64,000 bases of DNA from Gammaproteobacteria bacterium (GCA_024234975.1 JACKNH010000011.1:65973-129972), one strand, 5' to 3'; positions 33,937-44,029 are shown, numbered from the stretch's first letter. Program-made: numbers and translations. The notes: generated by a model not told the origin, from the sequence alone.

Positions 33937-35058
33937 ATGTCGATTGATAAGTTGAAGAAGGCGTTCTTACTGGTGGCCGCGGCCGTCGCGGTCGGTCTGC
34001 CGGGAACAGGCAGCGCCGAGCGCATCAAGGATATCGCCGCGGTCGCCGGCGTGCGGGAAAACCAGTTGGTGGGCTATGGGCTGGTTGTTGGTCTGGATGG
34101 CACGGGCGACCAGACGACCCAGACGCCGTTCACTGTGCAGTCGATCAAGTCGATGCTGGCGCAGATGGGCGTGACGGTACCGGACAACGTCAATCCGCAG
34201 CTGAAGAACGTCGCAGCGGTGATGGTACATGCCTCACTGCCGGCATTTTCCAAACCCGGCCAGACCATCGATATCACGGTTTCTTCAATCGGTAACGCCA
34301 AGAGCCTGCGTGGCGGCAGCTTGCTGATGACACCACTGAAAGGTATCGACGGGCAGGTTTATGCGATGGCCCAGGGTAACCTGGTGGTGGGTGGCTTCGG
34401 CGCGGCGACCAACGATGGCTCGCGCATCTCGGTCAACATTCCCAGCGTTGGCCGTATCCCCAACGGTGCTACGGTCGAGCGCGAAGTTGCGACCGCGTTC
34501 GGTAGCGGCGAGTACCTTACCTTGAATCTTCACAACCCGGACTTCACCACCGCAACCCGTGTCGCCCAGGCCCTGGAAGATACATTTGGCGCGGGATCAG
34601 CCGCTCCGATAGATGGTTCTTCCGTCCGCGTGGTCGCGCCGGCCAGTGCGTCGCAAAGGGTGGCCTTCATGTCCATGGTGGAGAACGTGGAAATTGATCC
34701 GGGCGAAGCGCCAGCCCGTGTCATAGTGAATTCCCGGACTGGCACCGTGGTCATCGGTCGCAACGTGCACGTGACCGCAGCAGCGGTGACCCACGGCAGC
34801 CTCACCGTGACGATCAGCAGTACGCCGATCATCAGTCAACCGGAACCGCTCTCCGGTGGTGACACAGCAGTCGTTCCGAACAGTCAGATCGCGGTGGAAG
34901 AAGAGCAGTCGCGCATGTTCATGTTTGCGCCGGGTGTCTCGCTGGAAGACATCGTGCAGACCGTCAACGGCGTTGGCGCTGCGCCAGGCGACCTGGTGGC
35001 GATTCTTGAAGCATTAAAGGAAGCCGGTGCACTGCGGGCCGAATTGATCATCATCTGA
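33937..35058 (+). CDS. flgI: FlgI, P-ring protein
   Basis: The 373 residues start at 33937 (GGAG upstream) with a Sec leader ending GTGSAE. ERIKDIAAVAGVRENQLVGY and GLVVGLDGTGDQTTQTPFT are the FlgI N-terminal signature; the LEALKEAGALRAELIII C-terminus is also typical. FlgI builds the periplasmic P ring around the rod with help from FlgA. Confidence 0.95.
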   Translation: MSIDKLKKAFLLVAAAVAVGLPGTGSAERIKDIAAVAGVRENQLVGYGLVVGLDGTGDQTTQTPFTVQSIKSMLAQMGVTVPDNVNPQLKNVAAVMVHASLPAFSKPGQTIDITVSSIGNAKSLRGGSLLMTPLKGIDGQVYAMAQGNLVVGGFGAATNDGSRISVNIPSVGRIPNGATVEREVATAFGSGEYLTLNLHNPDFTTATRVAQALEDTFGAGSAAPIDGSSVRVVAPASASQRVAFMSMVENVEIDPGEAPARVIVNSRTGTVVIGRNVHVTAAAVTHGSLTVTISSTPIISQPEPLSGGDTAVVPNSQIAVEEEQSRMFMFAPGVSLEDIVQTVNGVGAAPGDLVAILEALKEAGALRAELIII

Positions 35059-35079
35059 TTTTCAACGACACAGCCCATC

Positions 35080-36012
35080 ATGACCGCCACCGCTGCCAAT
35101 GCCCTGGACTTCTCGCGCTTCGCCGAGGTTAAGCGCATGGCCCGTGGCGACAGCCCCGAAGCCTACAAGGAAATCGGCCGCGAATTTGAAGCGATGCTGT
35201 TTCAGATGATGCTGAAATCAGCGCGCGACACGTTGCCTGGCGACAGTTTGTTCGGCGGCAACGAGATGGAAATCTATCAGGATATGTTTGACCAGCAGGC
35301 AGCTCTTGCGGTAGCGGCGCAAGGGCGGTTGGGAATTGCCGACGCGATAGCAGCGCAACTTTCCGGACAGAGCGTCCGGCCGGCGATACCCGGTACTGTG
35401 GAGGGAGAGGGACTTCGTACGTTCAAGGGCATTGACCGCTACTCGGTGATGGCCTCGGCGACGGCGCAGGTAGCTGGCGCTACTGCATTGAAAGCAGTTG
35501 ATGACAGTACGCCAACGTCGGCCGAGGACTTCGTCGCCAGCCTGCTGCCACATGCACAGCGTGCCGCCAAAGCGCTGGGTGTCGACCCGGCGGTGATTGT
35601 GGCGCAAGCAGTGCTGGAAACCGGTTGGGGCCAACGGCAGATTCGCGCCAGCGATGGCACGAGTTCCAACAACGTATTTGGTATCAAGCAAAGTCACGGT
35701 TGGCGCGGCGCGGTAGTCAATACGCGGACAACCGAATACCAGGGTGGCCAGGCGCATCAACAGACAGCGGCTTTCCGCAGCTACGCAAATCTCGATGCCG
35801 CCTTCGGTGACTACGTCGAGTTCCTCAGTGGCAACGAACGTTACCGCGATGCGTTGGGCGCCGGCACTGATGCCAGGCGGTTTGCGGTCGGGCTGCAGCG
35901 GGCAGGCTATGCCACCGACCCGGCCTATGCCCGCAAGATCATCGACCTGTTACCGCGGGTGCGTCTGCATATGGCAACCGCGTCCGCGCCGGCGGCCATC
36001 AATAACGGATGA
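35080..36012 (+). CDS. flgJ: FlgJ, rod-cap and peptidoglycan hydrolase
   Basis: The 310 residues combine two domains. The N-terminal rod-binding domain (about 20-100) contains EIGREFEAMLFQMMLKSARD and the MYQDMFDQQ-like segment EIYQDMFDQQAA. The C-terminal glucosaminidase domain (about 145-300) contains AVIVAQAVLETGWGQRQI, with the catalytic Glu, and NVFGIKQSHGW. FlgJ caps the rod and opens the cell wall for it. It lies between flgI and flgK, in the usual order. Confidence 0.94.
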   Translation: MTATAANALDFSRFAEVKRMARGDSPEAYKEIGREFEAMLFQMMLKSARDTLPGDSLFGGNEMEIYQDMFDQQAALAVAAQGRLGIADAIAAQLSGQSVRPAIPGTVEGEGLRTFKGIDRYSVMASATAQVAGATALKAVDDSTPTSAEDFVASLLPHAQRAAKALGVDPAVIVAQAVLETGWGQRQIRASDGTSSNNVFGIKQSHGWRGAVVNTRTTEYQGGQAHQQTAAFRSYANLDAAFGDYVEFLSGNERYRDALGAGTDARRFAVGLQRAGYATDPAYARKIIDLLPRVRLHMATASAPAAINNG

Positions 36013-36020
36013 ATTGACCG

Positions 36021-37904
36021 ATGAGCAACATCTTCAATGTCGGATTGTCGGGCCTGATGTCCTCCCAGCGGGTGCTGGCCACGGTCGGGCACAATATCGC
36101 CAACGCAAATACAGAGGGTTACAGCCGGCAACGTGTAGAGTTATCGGCCCGTCTGCCGCAGGCCATCGGCGACATCAATATCGGTCGCGGCGTGACCGTC
36201 GATTCGATCTCCCGCGTGTCCGACCAGTTCCTGACGTCCCAATTGCGCAGCACTGCGGCCAACGAGCAGCAGCAAGCCGCCTATCACTCGATGGCGACCC
36301 AGGTGACGGACCTGTTCGCCGATACCAGTATCGGCATTTCCTCAGTGCTGCAGTCGTTCTTCGATGCCTTGCAGGACGTCAACAACGATCCGACATCAAT
36401 CACTTCCCGCCAGATCTTCCTGTCCGCAAGCGAGGAGCTCGTCACCCGGTTTCATACCCAGGCGAGCGAGGTCGGTGATATTGAAGACGAAATCAACTTC
36501 GATCTGCAGTCCGCGGTCAACGATATCAATTCCCTCACGCGCTCGATTGCGGACCTCAACGTCAGGATTCAGCAGGAACTCGGTCGCACCCATGGCATTC
36601 CGCCCGCGGACCTGCTCGACAAGCGTGACCTGCAGCTGGTCCAGCTGGCGGAGCTTGTCGGGGCTAATGCGATTGAGCAGGCGGATGGACAGCTGACGGT
36701 CACCGTGGGCAACGGCCAGGTGCTGATTGCCGGCGCAACGGTCAACAAGTTGACGTTGGTTCCTGACCCATTCGACGCGACGCGGATGGAAATAGCACAT
36801 GACGTGGGTGGCACGCCGTCACCGATCTCCAATTATCTGACCGCGGGCAGGGTCGGCGGGCTGCTGGCAGCGCGTGCTGAAGTTGTGGACGGTACACGTA
36901 ATGAGCTCGGTCGTCTCGCCGCGGCCTTGTCGCTGGAGTTCAATACCCAGCACAAGGCGGGTATCGACCTCAATGGTGCTTTCGGTGGGGACTTCTTCAG
37001 CATTGCCGCGCCACAGGTGATCAACAAGGCAGGCAATACCGGCGGGATTTCCGTGGCATTCGATCCGGCCAATGTCGCCAACCTCAAACCCGTGGACTAT
37101 CGCCTTCGATACGATGGCACCAACCTGACCTTGACCAACTTTGCCACGGGCGCTCAGCAGACACTGACCGGCGCGGGGCCATTCAACGTGGAAGGTGTGC
37201 AAATCTCGATCACTTCCGCACTGGCGGCGGGTGACGAGTTCCGAATCCAGCCGCTACGTAATGTGGCGCGCGACTTCGATGTGGTCGTCGACGACACCCG
37301 CAAAATTGCAATTGCGGCGCCGGTGCAGACGCAGGAGTCCTCCAGCAATCTCGGCAACGCGACCATCGCGCCACCGCTGGTGTTGGATGCGTCCAATCCA
37401 GCCTTGCGCAACACGGTCAATATCGTGTTTCAGGACCCGCCGACGACATATCAGATCAATGGCGCTGGTCCGCTGATTCCGTACAGCAGTGGCAACACCA
37501 TCGACCTCAACGGTTGGCGAGTTCAGATAAGTGGCGCGCCTGTCGCCGGCGATACTTTCACCATCCGCGCGAACACTTCAGGGTTTGGCGACAACGCGAA
37601 TGGCTTGGCGCTGGCTGATCTCGCGACCCGTGGCATTCTGGATGGCGGCGCCAATTCCGTCGTTGAAGGTTATGGCAACCTCGTAGGCGTGGCCGGCGCC
37701 AAGACCCGCCAGGCAGAACTGTCGCACGAGGCATTTCAGGTCCTGCGCAATAACGCCATTGCGGCACGTGAAGAAATATCCGGCGTCAATCTCGATGAGG
37801 AAGCGGCCAATATGCTGCGCTTCCAGCAGCTCTACCAGGCCTCGGCGCAAATCGTTCAAGCCGGACAGGAAACCATTGATGCGCTGCTGAGCATCATGAG
37901 GTAA
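36021..37904 (+). CDS. flgK: FlgK, hook-filament junction protein 1
   Basis: The 627 residues begin with NVGLSGLMSSQRVLATVGHN and IANANTEGYSRQRVELSAR, the FlgK N-terminus. FNTQHKAGIDLNGAFGGDFF is the conserved middle block, and the end is GVNLDEEAANMLRFQQLYQA followed by SAQIVQAGQETIDALL. It sits 8 bases after flgJ and joins hook to filament with FlgL. Confidence 0.95.
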   Translation: MSNIFNVGLSGLMSSQRVLATVGHNIANANTEGYSRQRVELSARLPQAIGDINIGRGVTVDSISRVSDQFLTSQLRSTAANEQQQAAYHSMATQVTDLFADTSIGISSVLQSFFDALQDVNNDPTSITSRQIFLSASEELVTRFHTQASEVGDIEDEINFDLQSAVNDINSLTRSIADLNVRIQQELGRTHGIPPADLLDKRDLQLVQLAELVGANAIEQADGQLTVTVGNGQVLIAGATVNKLTLVPDPFDATRMEIAHDVGGTPSPISNYLTAGRVGGLLAARAEVVDGTRNELGRLAAALSLEFNTQHKAGIDLNGAFGGDFFSIAAPQVINKAGNTGGISVAFDPANVANLKPVDYRLRYDGTNLTLTNFATGAQQTLTGAGPFNVEGVQISITSALAAGDEFRIQPLRNVARDFDVVVDDTRKIAIAAPVQTQESSSNLGNATIAPPLVLDASNPALRNTVNIVFQDPPTTYQINGAGPLIPYSSGNTIDLNGWRVQISGAPVAGDTFTIRANTSGFGDNANGLALADLATRGILDGGANSVVEGYGNLVGVAGAKTRQAELSHEAFQVLRNNAIAAREEISGVNLDEEAANMLRFQQLYQASAQIVQAGQETIDALLSIMR

Positions 37905-37910
37905 GCAGTG

Positions 37911-39113
37911 ATGAGAATTTCGAATCAACTCCAGTACCAGCAAAGTCTGAGCAAGATGCTCGACATCCAGGCACAGACAGCCAAATACCAGAACCAGATT
38001 TCGTCCGGCAAGCGCATCGCCAATCCGTCCGAGGACCCGAGTGGCTCAACCAAGGCGTTGCAGCTGACCGAGCGGATTGAAGGCCTGAGCCAGTATGCGC
38101 GCAACGCGAGTTACGTCGAACTGCGCCTGCAACACCAGGAAGGCGTTATCAGCTCCATCGAGGATGTCATGCAGCGCGTCCGTGAGCTTACTCTGCAGGG
38201 AAAGAATGGCGCGCTGTCGACCAGCGACCGTCGAGCCATCGCTGCCGAAATCCGCCAACACCGCGAGACATTGGTCGGGTTGGGGAACACGCAGAACGAA
38301 AGCGGAGAGTACATATTCTCGGGCATGGCGGTGGACACCCAGCCGTTCTCCAACTCACCTGCGGGTAACGTTGTATATAGTGGTGACCAGACGACCCGGG
38401 AAATCGAGGTCGGTGAGTTCCGCAAGCTGCGTGACGGTTTCTCCGGTTACGAGGTGTTCATGGCCATTCGCGAGGGCAATGGCAGCTTCGCCGTCGATCT
38501 GAACCCGGCGAACACCGGCTCAGCCAGAGTGGTTTCCAGGATGATGACGGACCCGGCCAATTTTGCCGCGGAAAACTACCGAATCCAGTTCACCTCGGCG
38601 ACGACCTATGACCTGTATAACGACACAACAGGAACTTTGGTCGCTGCTGCGCAAGTTTATTCCGAAGATGCCGATATAGCCTTCAACGGACTCCAGGTGG
38701 CACTTCAAGGTACACCTGCCGCGGGTGATGAAGTCACGATCTCCCCGGCGCGCAACGTCCCGGTATTCGACATGCTGGATGGCGTTATTTCCGCACTCGA
38801 ATCCGATCCCATTTCCTCGGCTGACTGGGCAAAGTTCCATCAATCGACGGATAACTTCCTCGGTGATATCGATCAAGCCCAGGAGAACATTCTCCAGGTC
38901 AGAACCGCCATCGGCGCGCGGCTGAACGGCTTGCAGATTCAGCATGACGTCAACGAAACACTTGATATTCAGCTGAAACGCGCGCGATCAGATATCGAAG
39001 ATGTAGATATCGCTGAAGCCGTCAGCGCGCTCGTGCAACAGACCACCGTGCTCGAAGCTGCACAGGCAGCTTTCGTGAGAGTTCAGGGCATGAACCTGTT
39101 CGATTTGCTCTGA
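37911..39113 (+). CDS. flgL: FlgL, hook-filament junction protein 3
   Basis: The 400 residues begin MRISNQLQYQQSLSKMLDIQ (GTG at 37908 directly precedes the ATG). QNQISSGKRIANPSEDPSG is the FlgL/flagellin N-terminal signature and GEYIFSGMAVDTQPF the FlgL-specific block. The C-terminal AVSALVQQTTVLEAAQAAFV and RVQGMNLFDLL match flagellin-type ends. The last gene of the flg operon, 187 bases before fliC, which has its own promoter. Confidence 0.95.
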   Translation: MRISNQLQYQQSLSKMLDIQAQTAKYQNQISSGKRIANPSEDPSGSTKALQLTERIEGLSQYARNASYVELRLQHQEGVISSIEDVMQRVRELTLQGKNGALSTSDRRAIAAEIRQHRETLVGLGNTQNESGEYIFSGMAVDTQPFSNSPAGNVVYSGDQTTREIEVGEFRKLRDGFSGYEVFMAIREGNGSFAVDLNPANTGSARVVSRMMTDPANFAAENYRIQFTSATTYDLYNDTTGTLVAAAQVYSEDADIAFNGLQVALQGTPAAGDEVTISPARNVPVFDMLDGVISALESDPISSADWAKFHQSTDNFLGDIDQAQENILQVRTAIGARLNGLQIQHDVNETLDIQLKRARSDIEDVDIAEAVSALVQQTTVLEAAQAAFVRVQGMNLFDLL

Positions 39114-39158
39114 TCCGCAAATGCCAATTCAGTCTCATGATTCGCGTAGCACACTTCC

Positions 39159-39185
39159 TAAAGATAATTCAACCCCGTTCCGATA
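39159..39185 (+). promoter_or_regulatory. Sigma-28 (FliA) promoter of fliC
   Basis: TAAA (39159-39162), a 15-base spacer and TTCCGATA (39178-39185) match the sigma-28 consensus TAAA-N15-GCCGATAA at the -35 and at 6 of 8 -10 positions. The fliC ATG is at 39301 with an AAGGAGAA ribosome binding site. Confidence 0.8.
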
Positions 39186-39300
39186 CCTTGCTCAACGGCG
39201 GAAATGTGACCTCTGTGTGGGGTCAGCCAACGTTCAAGGCGGCACGGCAACGACGTCCGATGACCGACCACAGTAAGCACTTGGCTTTAAGGAGAACCTA

Positions 39301-41415
39301 ATGGCCCAGATCATTAATACAAACATCGCTTCGCTTAACGCGCAGCGCAACCTCAACAAGTCGCAGACCGCGCTGAATACGTCCTTGCAGCGCTTGTCTT
39401 CAGGTCTGCGCATCAACAGCGCGAAAGATGATGCCGCGGGCCTCGCTATTGCTGAACGCTTCACGACGCAGATTCGCGGTCTGAACCAGGCATCGCGAAA
39501 TGCCAATGACGGTATCTCTCTGGCCCAGACCGCTGAAGGCGCACTGGCCGAGGTGACTGCCAACCTGCAGCGTGTTCGCGAACTGGCCATCCAGTCGCGC
39601 AACGCCACCAACAGCGCCTCCGACCGCGCCGCGCTGGACGCCGAAGTCCAGCAGCGTATCTCGGAAATCAACCGCGTTGCTTCGCAGACACAGTTCAACG
39701 GCCTGAACCTGCTCAACGGTACCTTCAACGACCAGATCTATCAGGTCGGTGCCAACCAGGGCCAGACCATTTCGATCAAATCGATTTCCTCAGCCACTGC
39801 ACAGGCACTGGGCCTGCGCGGCGGCACCCTGGAACGCTATTCACTGACGGGTACGACCGTGACCGGCGATCTGAATGTCGGTGACCTGACGGTCAACGGC
39901 GTAGATGTCGGCTCGCAGACAGGTGACGCAGCGGTGATTGCCGATGCCATCAATACCCTGGATACCCGCTACGCGGCCAGCGCGACCAACACTCGCCAGA
40001 TCGCGTTCGCGGATGTTTCCGGTCTCGGCAACAACTCCATCGTCTCCGGCGCCTGGACCAACGCGGTCTCACAGGCAGCTGCAGCCAGTGGCACGGGCGA
40101 GGCGTTCAGCCTGACCGTCGGCGGTGTCAGCATCTACTCCGAACAGCAGACGACGACGACCGGTGCTTCCGGTGCGTTCACGCCGGCCGTCGCCACCTCG
40201 TTCGGCGCCTCAGGTGAGACATACAGCATCACGGTCGATGGCATCAGCGTGTTCTCATTCACGTCCACCGCTTCGTTCGCCACGGAAACAATTTCCGTTA
40301 CCGACGTGCAGAACGGTGTCGATGCCGCGGCGGCAACGCTGAATGCAGCGGGTTACACCATCAGCGGTACGGTCGCAGCCGGCACCCTGGCGTTCTCCCG
40401 CGCAGACGGCGCGGCATTCAATACCACGGTGGTTGATACCACCAGTGGTGCTGGCGCCAACCCCGCCTTCGCGAACTTCGCGACCGGCACCACGGCTGCT
40501 GGCGCTGGCCCGCAGTTGACGGTCACCGCCGCGGAAATCGACAGCGGTGTCGCTGCCAAGGCTTCCAACCTGGCCGCCGCCGGTATCACTTACTCCGGTA
40601 CCGCCGCCGCTGGCACGCTGGCCTTCCATTCAATCAGTGGCGCTTCGTTCGACGTCGTCATGTCGAACAACTTCACCACCGGTGGTGGCTTTGCCAACGA
40701 TTTCATCACGGCAACGACCGCGTTCGCATCGGGCACGAAGACCATCAACAACGTCAGCACCTATACCTTCGAGTTGAACGGTACGACGCTGTCAGTTGAC
40801 GGCAACGCCAACGGAACAGTTACAGCGACGGAAATCGCCGCGGCCATCGACACCGTTGAAGGGTTCACCGCTTCCAACTCGGGCGGTACGATTTCGCTGA
40901 ATTCCGAAGATGGCAGCAACTTCACGCTGAAGGAAACCACCACGGGTTCGCCGACCGGCGCTGGCTTTACCGGTGTCGACAGCACCGGCACCACCTACCG
41001 TGGCAGCGTGACACTGGCTTCCCAGGTCGCAGTCACCATCGGTGGCAACGCGCCCGGCAAGGCTGGCCTGACCGCTGGCGCTGCGACCAGCAACACGGTT
41101 GCCTACACGGCGGCCAACGTGCTGACCGCAACGAACTCTGACGTAATGCTCGAAGTCGTCGACAAGGCGCTGACCAACGTCAACAACTCACGCGCAAGTC
41201 TGGGTGCTATCCAGAACCGCTTTGAGTCGGTCATTGCCAACCTGGCGACATCGGTGGAAAACCTGACGGCTTCCCGCTCGCGTATTCAGGATGCTGACTT
41301 CGCGATGGAAACGGCGGAACTGACCCGTACGCAGATTCTGCAGCAGGCCGGTGTCGCGATGCTGGCCCAGGCGAATTCGCTGCCGCAGAACGTGTTGTCA
41401 CTGCTGCGTGGTTAA
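39301..41415 (+). CDS. fliC: Flagellin with a long repetitive outer domain
   Basis: The 704 residues have the conserved flagellin ends. The N-terminus (MAQIINTNIASLNAQRNLNK, ALNTSLQRLSSGLRINSAKD) and the C-terminus (NRFESVIANLATSVENLTAS, MLAQANSLPQNVLSLLRG) form the D0/D1 core. The outer region (about 180-590) is large and Thr/Ala/Gly/Ser-rich, with no Cys. It contains three related segments at about residues 330-365, 404-442 and 505-545, each with a strand-helix-strand unit such as VDAAAATLNAAGYTISGT followed by AAGTLAF or a similar strand. These resemble flagellin IN-motif repeats. The AAGGAGAA site and the sigma-28 promoter fit high late expression. Typical core flagellins are 280-500 residues, so this one is long. 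Confidence 0.95.
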   Translation: MAQIINTNIASLNAQRNLNKSQTALNTSLQRLSSGLRINSAKDDAAGLAIAERFTTQIRGLNQASRNANDGISLAQTAEGALAEVTANLQRVRELAIQSRNATNSASDRAALDAEVQQRISEINRVASQTQFNGLNLLNGTFNDQIYQVGANQGQTISIKSISSATAQALGLRGGTLERYSLTGTTVTGDLNVGDLTVNGVDVGSQTGDAAVIADAINTLDTRYAASATNTRQIAFADVSGLGNNSIVSGAWTNAVSQAAAASGTGEAFSLTVGGVSIYSEQQTTTTGASGAFTPAVATSFGASGETYSITVDGISVFSFTSTASFATETISVTDVQNGVDAAAATLNAAGYTISGTVAAGTLAFSRADGAAFNTTVVDTTSGAGANPAFANFATGTTAAGAGPQLTVTAAEIDSGVAAKASNLAAAGITYSGTAAAGTLAFHSISGASFDVVMSNNFTTGGGFANDFITATTAFASGTKTINNVSTYTFELNGTTLSVDGNANGTVTATEIAAAIDTVEGFTASNSGGTISLNSEDGSNFTLKETTTGSPTGAGFTGVDSTGTTYRGSVTLASQVAVTIGGNAPGKAGLTAGAATSNTVAYTAANVLTATNSDVMLEVVDKALTNVNNSRASLGAIQNRFESVIANLATSVENLTASRSRIQDADFAMETAELTRTQILQQAGVAMLAQANSLPQNVLSLLRG

Positions 41416-41445
41416 TAAGTCCTACAAACTGATGTAGCGGTAACT

Positions 41446-41476
41446 GCAACCCGGCCATGTCGATTGGCCGGGTTGC
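41446..41476 (+). terminator. Strong hairpin after fliC
   Basis: GCAACCCGGCC and GGCCGGGTTGC form a perfect 11 bp stem around a 9-base loop, 31 bases after the fliC stop. No T run follows, so it may act as an mRNA 3' stabiliser or a weak terminator. Confidence 0.55.
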
Positions 41477-41500
41477 AGCCGGTTATATGCGGGGTGAAAT

Positions 41501-41839
41501 ATGGAACCCATCGATAGTAGATTGAGCACTACGCGACCGCCGGCGACGCAGTACAGCGCCGCCCCTGCGGCCGATGTGCGCACGCAACCGGGGGAGCAGG
41601 AGGGGCGGCAGCACAAAGAGATATCGCTGTCTGAAGCGGTCAAGGCTGCCAATGTTGCAATAAAGAAGATTTCGACGGTACTCGAATTCAGCCAGGATGA
41701 CAGCACGGGTAAAACCATCGTCAAGCTGGTGGATACAGGTTCGAAGGAAGTCATCCGGCAAATCCCTTCCGAGGAGATGCTGGCAATAGCAAGAGCCGTG
41801 GATCAATTACAAGGCCTGCTGTTGAACGAAACGACCTGA
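41501..41839 (+). CDS. flaG: FlaG family protein
   Basis: The 112 residues have a disordered Pro/Gln-rich N-terminus and the FlaG domain in the second half: LSEAVKAANVAIKKISTVLE, FSQDDSTGKTIVKLVDTGSK and EVIRQIPSEEMLAIARAVDQ. FlaG proteins affect filament length and are usually found between the flagellin and fliD genes, as here. GTGAAAT precedes the ATG. A second FlaG-like gene lies 2.5 kb downstream. Confidence 0.9.
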   Translation: MEPIDSRLSTTRPPATQYSAAPAADVRTQPGEQEGRQHKEISLSEAVKAANVAIKKISTVLEFSQDDSTGKTIVKLVDTGSKEVIRQIPSEEMLAIARAVDQLQGLLLNETT

Positions 41840-41916
41840 CACCGCGCGTCATGCGGTGCAGGCCGTTTTCATGCGGCGGGGATCGTCCTGGACGATTCAA
41901 TGGAGTAGGCGGTTAA

Positions 41917-43341
41917 ATGGCAATTTCGTCACCTGGTATCGGTTCGAATCTCGATGTGAACAGCATCGTGACCCAGTTGATGGAGCTGGAACAGCGGCCA
42001 TTGCTGATTCTCACCAGCCGCGAAAGTGTTTATACCGCGCAGCTGTCCTCGATGGGCAGCATCCAGGGCGCGCTGTCAACGTTTCAGTCAAGTGTCGGCG
42101 CGTTGAAGAGCGCCGGTACCAATACCAGCTACCGGGCGACATCCAGCGATACTGATGCAGTGACCGCGGCGGCGACGCCCGCCTCGGCGCCAGGCGTGTA
42201 CCAGGTCAACGTTACTGCGCTGTCACAGGCGCAGCAGTTGGTGGCTGCCGGCCAGGCGACTTCAACCGGCGCCATCGGCTCTGGTGCGGAAACAACCCTG
42301 ACGTTCAGTTTCGGCTCTATTACCGGCGGCACGCTGGATGACGAACTGGGCACTTATACAGGTGCGACCTTCACGCCGGACACCGAGCAGGCGCAGGCAA
42401 CTGTCACCATCAGTGCAGGCAACAACTCTCTGGCGGGGATCCGTGATGCGATCAATGCTGCGGATATCGGCGTCACCGCGGCAATTGTCAATGACGGCAG
42501 CGGAACTCCGTATCGCCTGACTTTGGCTGTCGATGCCCCGGGTGATAACCACAGCCTCAAGATCGATGTCGCTGGCGATGCCGCACTGTCCAGCCTGCTG
42601 TCACATGATCCCGAAGGCACGCAGAATCTGAGTCAGACGCGGGCGGCCCAGAACGCCGCGCTGACAGTCAACGGAATTGCTATCACCAGCCAGTCCAATA
42701 CCGTTGCCGGTGCGATTCCGGGGACCGCACTGACACTCAAGAGCGTGGCGGAGAACGTAGCGATTACGATCACCCGCGATGACAGTGCAATCCAGAAATC
42801 GCTCGAAGGGTTGGTAAAGGGTTACAACGATTTAAACGCCGCCATCGGGGATGCGACTGCCTACAAGGCAATCATGCAGGGCGATGGCTCCATGCTCGGC
42901 ATTCAAAACCGGATCCGCAGTGCGATTGGCGCAATTGAAGGGACGACCGGGACTATCGACACGTTGTCTCAGCTCGGTGTGCGCTTCCAGGTTGATGGCA
43001 CATTGCAGTTCAGTACCTCGGCGCTGACTGATGCCATGAACAGCGATCCGGAAGGCGTGCGGGAAGCGCTGGCCATATTCGGCGACGCATTGAAGACCTT
43101 GGCGGACGATTTCAACGGCCCGAATGGCGTAGTGAAATCCCGGGTGGATGGCGTCAACCGCTCGATTGACGACATTGCGCGCCAACGTGAATCGTTCCAA
43201 CTGAGGCTGACCAAGGTGGAAGAGCGCTATCGCGCCCAGTTCGCCGCGCTGGATGCGCTGCTGGGAACGATGCAATCGACAAGCAACTACCTGACGCAGC
43301 AGCTGGCCAATCTGCCGACTATTGGCGGCAACAATAACTAG
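41917..43341 (+). CDS. fliD: FliD, filament cap protein
   Basis: The 474 residues begin MAISSPGIGSNLDVNSIVTQ and LMELEQRPLLILTSRESVYT, the FliD N-terminus. The middle part contains the flagellin-hook IN motif (NSLAGIRDAINAADIGVTAA), and the C-terminus VDGVNRSIDDIARQRESFQL leads to RYRAQFAALDALLGTMQSTS. It caps the filament and guides flagellin folding. Length is normal for gammaproteobacteria. Confidence 0.95.
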   Translation: MAISSPGIGSNLDVNSIVTQLMELEQRPLLILTSRESVYTAQLSSMGSIQGALSTFQSSVGALKSAGTNTSYRATSSDTDAVTAAATPASAPGVYQVNVTALSQAQQLVAAGQATSTGAIGSGAETTLTFSFGSITGGTLDDELGTYTGATFTPDTEQAQATVTISAGNNSLAGIRDAINAADIGVTAAIVNDGSGTPYRLTLAVDAPGDNHSLKIDVAGDAALSSLLSHDPEGTQNLSQTRAAQNAALTVNGIAITSQSNTVAGAIPGTALTLKSVAENVAITITRDDSAIQKSLEGLVKGYNDLNAAIGDATAYKAIMQGDGSMLGIQNRIRSAIGAIEGTTGTIDTLSQLGVRFQVDGTLQFSTSALTDAMNSDPEGVREALAIFGDALKTLADDFNGPNGVVKSRVDGVNRSIDDIARQRESFQLRLTKVEERYRAQFAALDALLGTMQSTSNYLTQQLANLPTIGGNNN

Positions 43342-43359
43342 GGATGGTGAGGTTACAAA

Positions 43360-43683
43360 ATGATTAGAGCCGGCCTGATCGCATTGTATGAAGAACTGTC
43401 CGAGAAAACCGAAGCGATGCTGATGGCAGCGAACGAAGGCGAGTGGCAGCAGGTTACCGATTTGGAAGCGGAACGGCAAACTGTGCTGACGCGCATCAAG
43501 GCTTATCCGATTCTGAATCCCGAACCGGATGAGGCTCGCCAACTCGCCGGCACACTGCAGGAAATTCTCGATCGCCAGTCGCAGCTGTACGCGCGTACCG
43601 CGGCGGAGTTTGATCGCTGCCGCAAGCTGATCGTTTCCACCAGTCAGGAACGCAAGATCACGCAGGCTTACACAGCACGTTGA
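43360..43683 (+). CDS. fliT: FliT-like chaperone
   Basis: The 107 residues are a helical protein 18 bases after fliD. LIALYEELSEKTEAMLMAAN and EWQQVTDLEAERQTVLTRIK fit the FliT family of FliD chaperones, which are small and poorly conserved. Assignment rests on helical pattern, size and position. Confidence 0.75.
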   Translation: MIRAGLIALYEELSEKTEAMLMAANEGEWQQVTDLEAERQTVLTRIKAYPILNPEPDEARQLAGTLQEILDRQSQLYARTAAEFDRCRKLIVSTSQERKITQAYTAR

Positions 43684-44029
43684 ATTAGCGCGTCCTGGAC
43701 GTGGCAACTTCTGGCGCGGCAGTGCAGACCGAATTATTTCCACGATCGATATAGCGATTTGCTATACAAAATTGCTGGCGTCACCTATCAAGGCCGACAT
43801 CGCGTGGACGATAAATATCACATGCGTCGAACACAGTTTCGGCAGCGCTCAAAAGGAGTGAGCTGCAGGATAGTTGGAGGGGAAGGTGGAGTTTCGTATG
43901 CTTCACCCGGCCCGACACCGGAATGTCGTACCGACAAATATACGCTGGTTGAGCATCCACGAGTGCATAAAGGATGCTGATGTAGAACACGCTGGTATCG
44001 GGCAAGGGCTGTACGCCCGGCAGGTAGAC
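43684..44029. other. Intergenic region between fliT and the second flaG-like gene
   Basis: These 346 bases have no supported gene. An inverted repeat ATAGC (43751-43755) and GCTAT (43761-43765) is the only clear structure. I find no good sigma-54 or sigma-28 site here, so the following gene may be read from fliD or from an unrecognised promoter. Confidence 0.5.
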
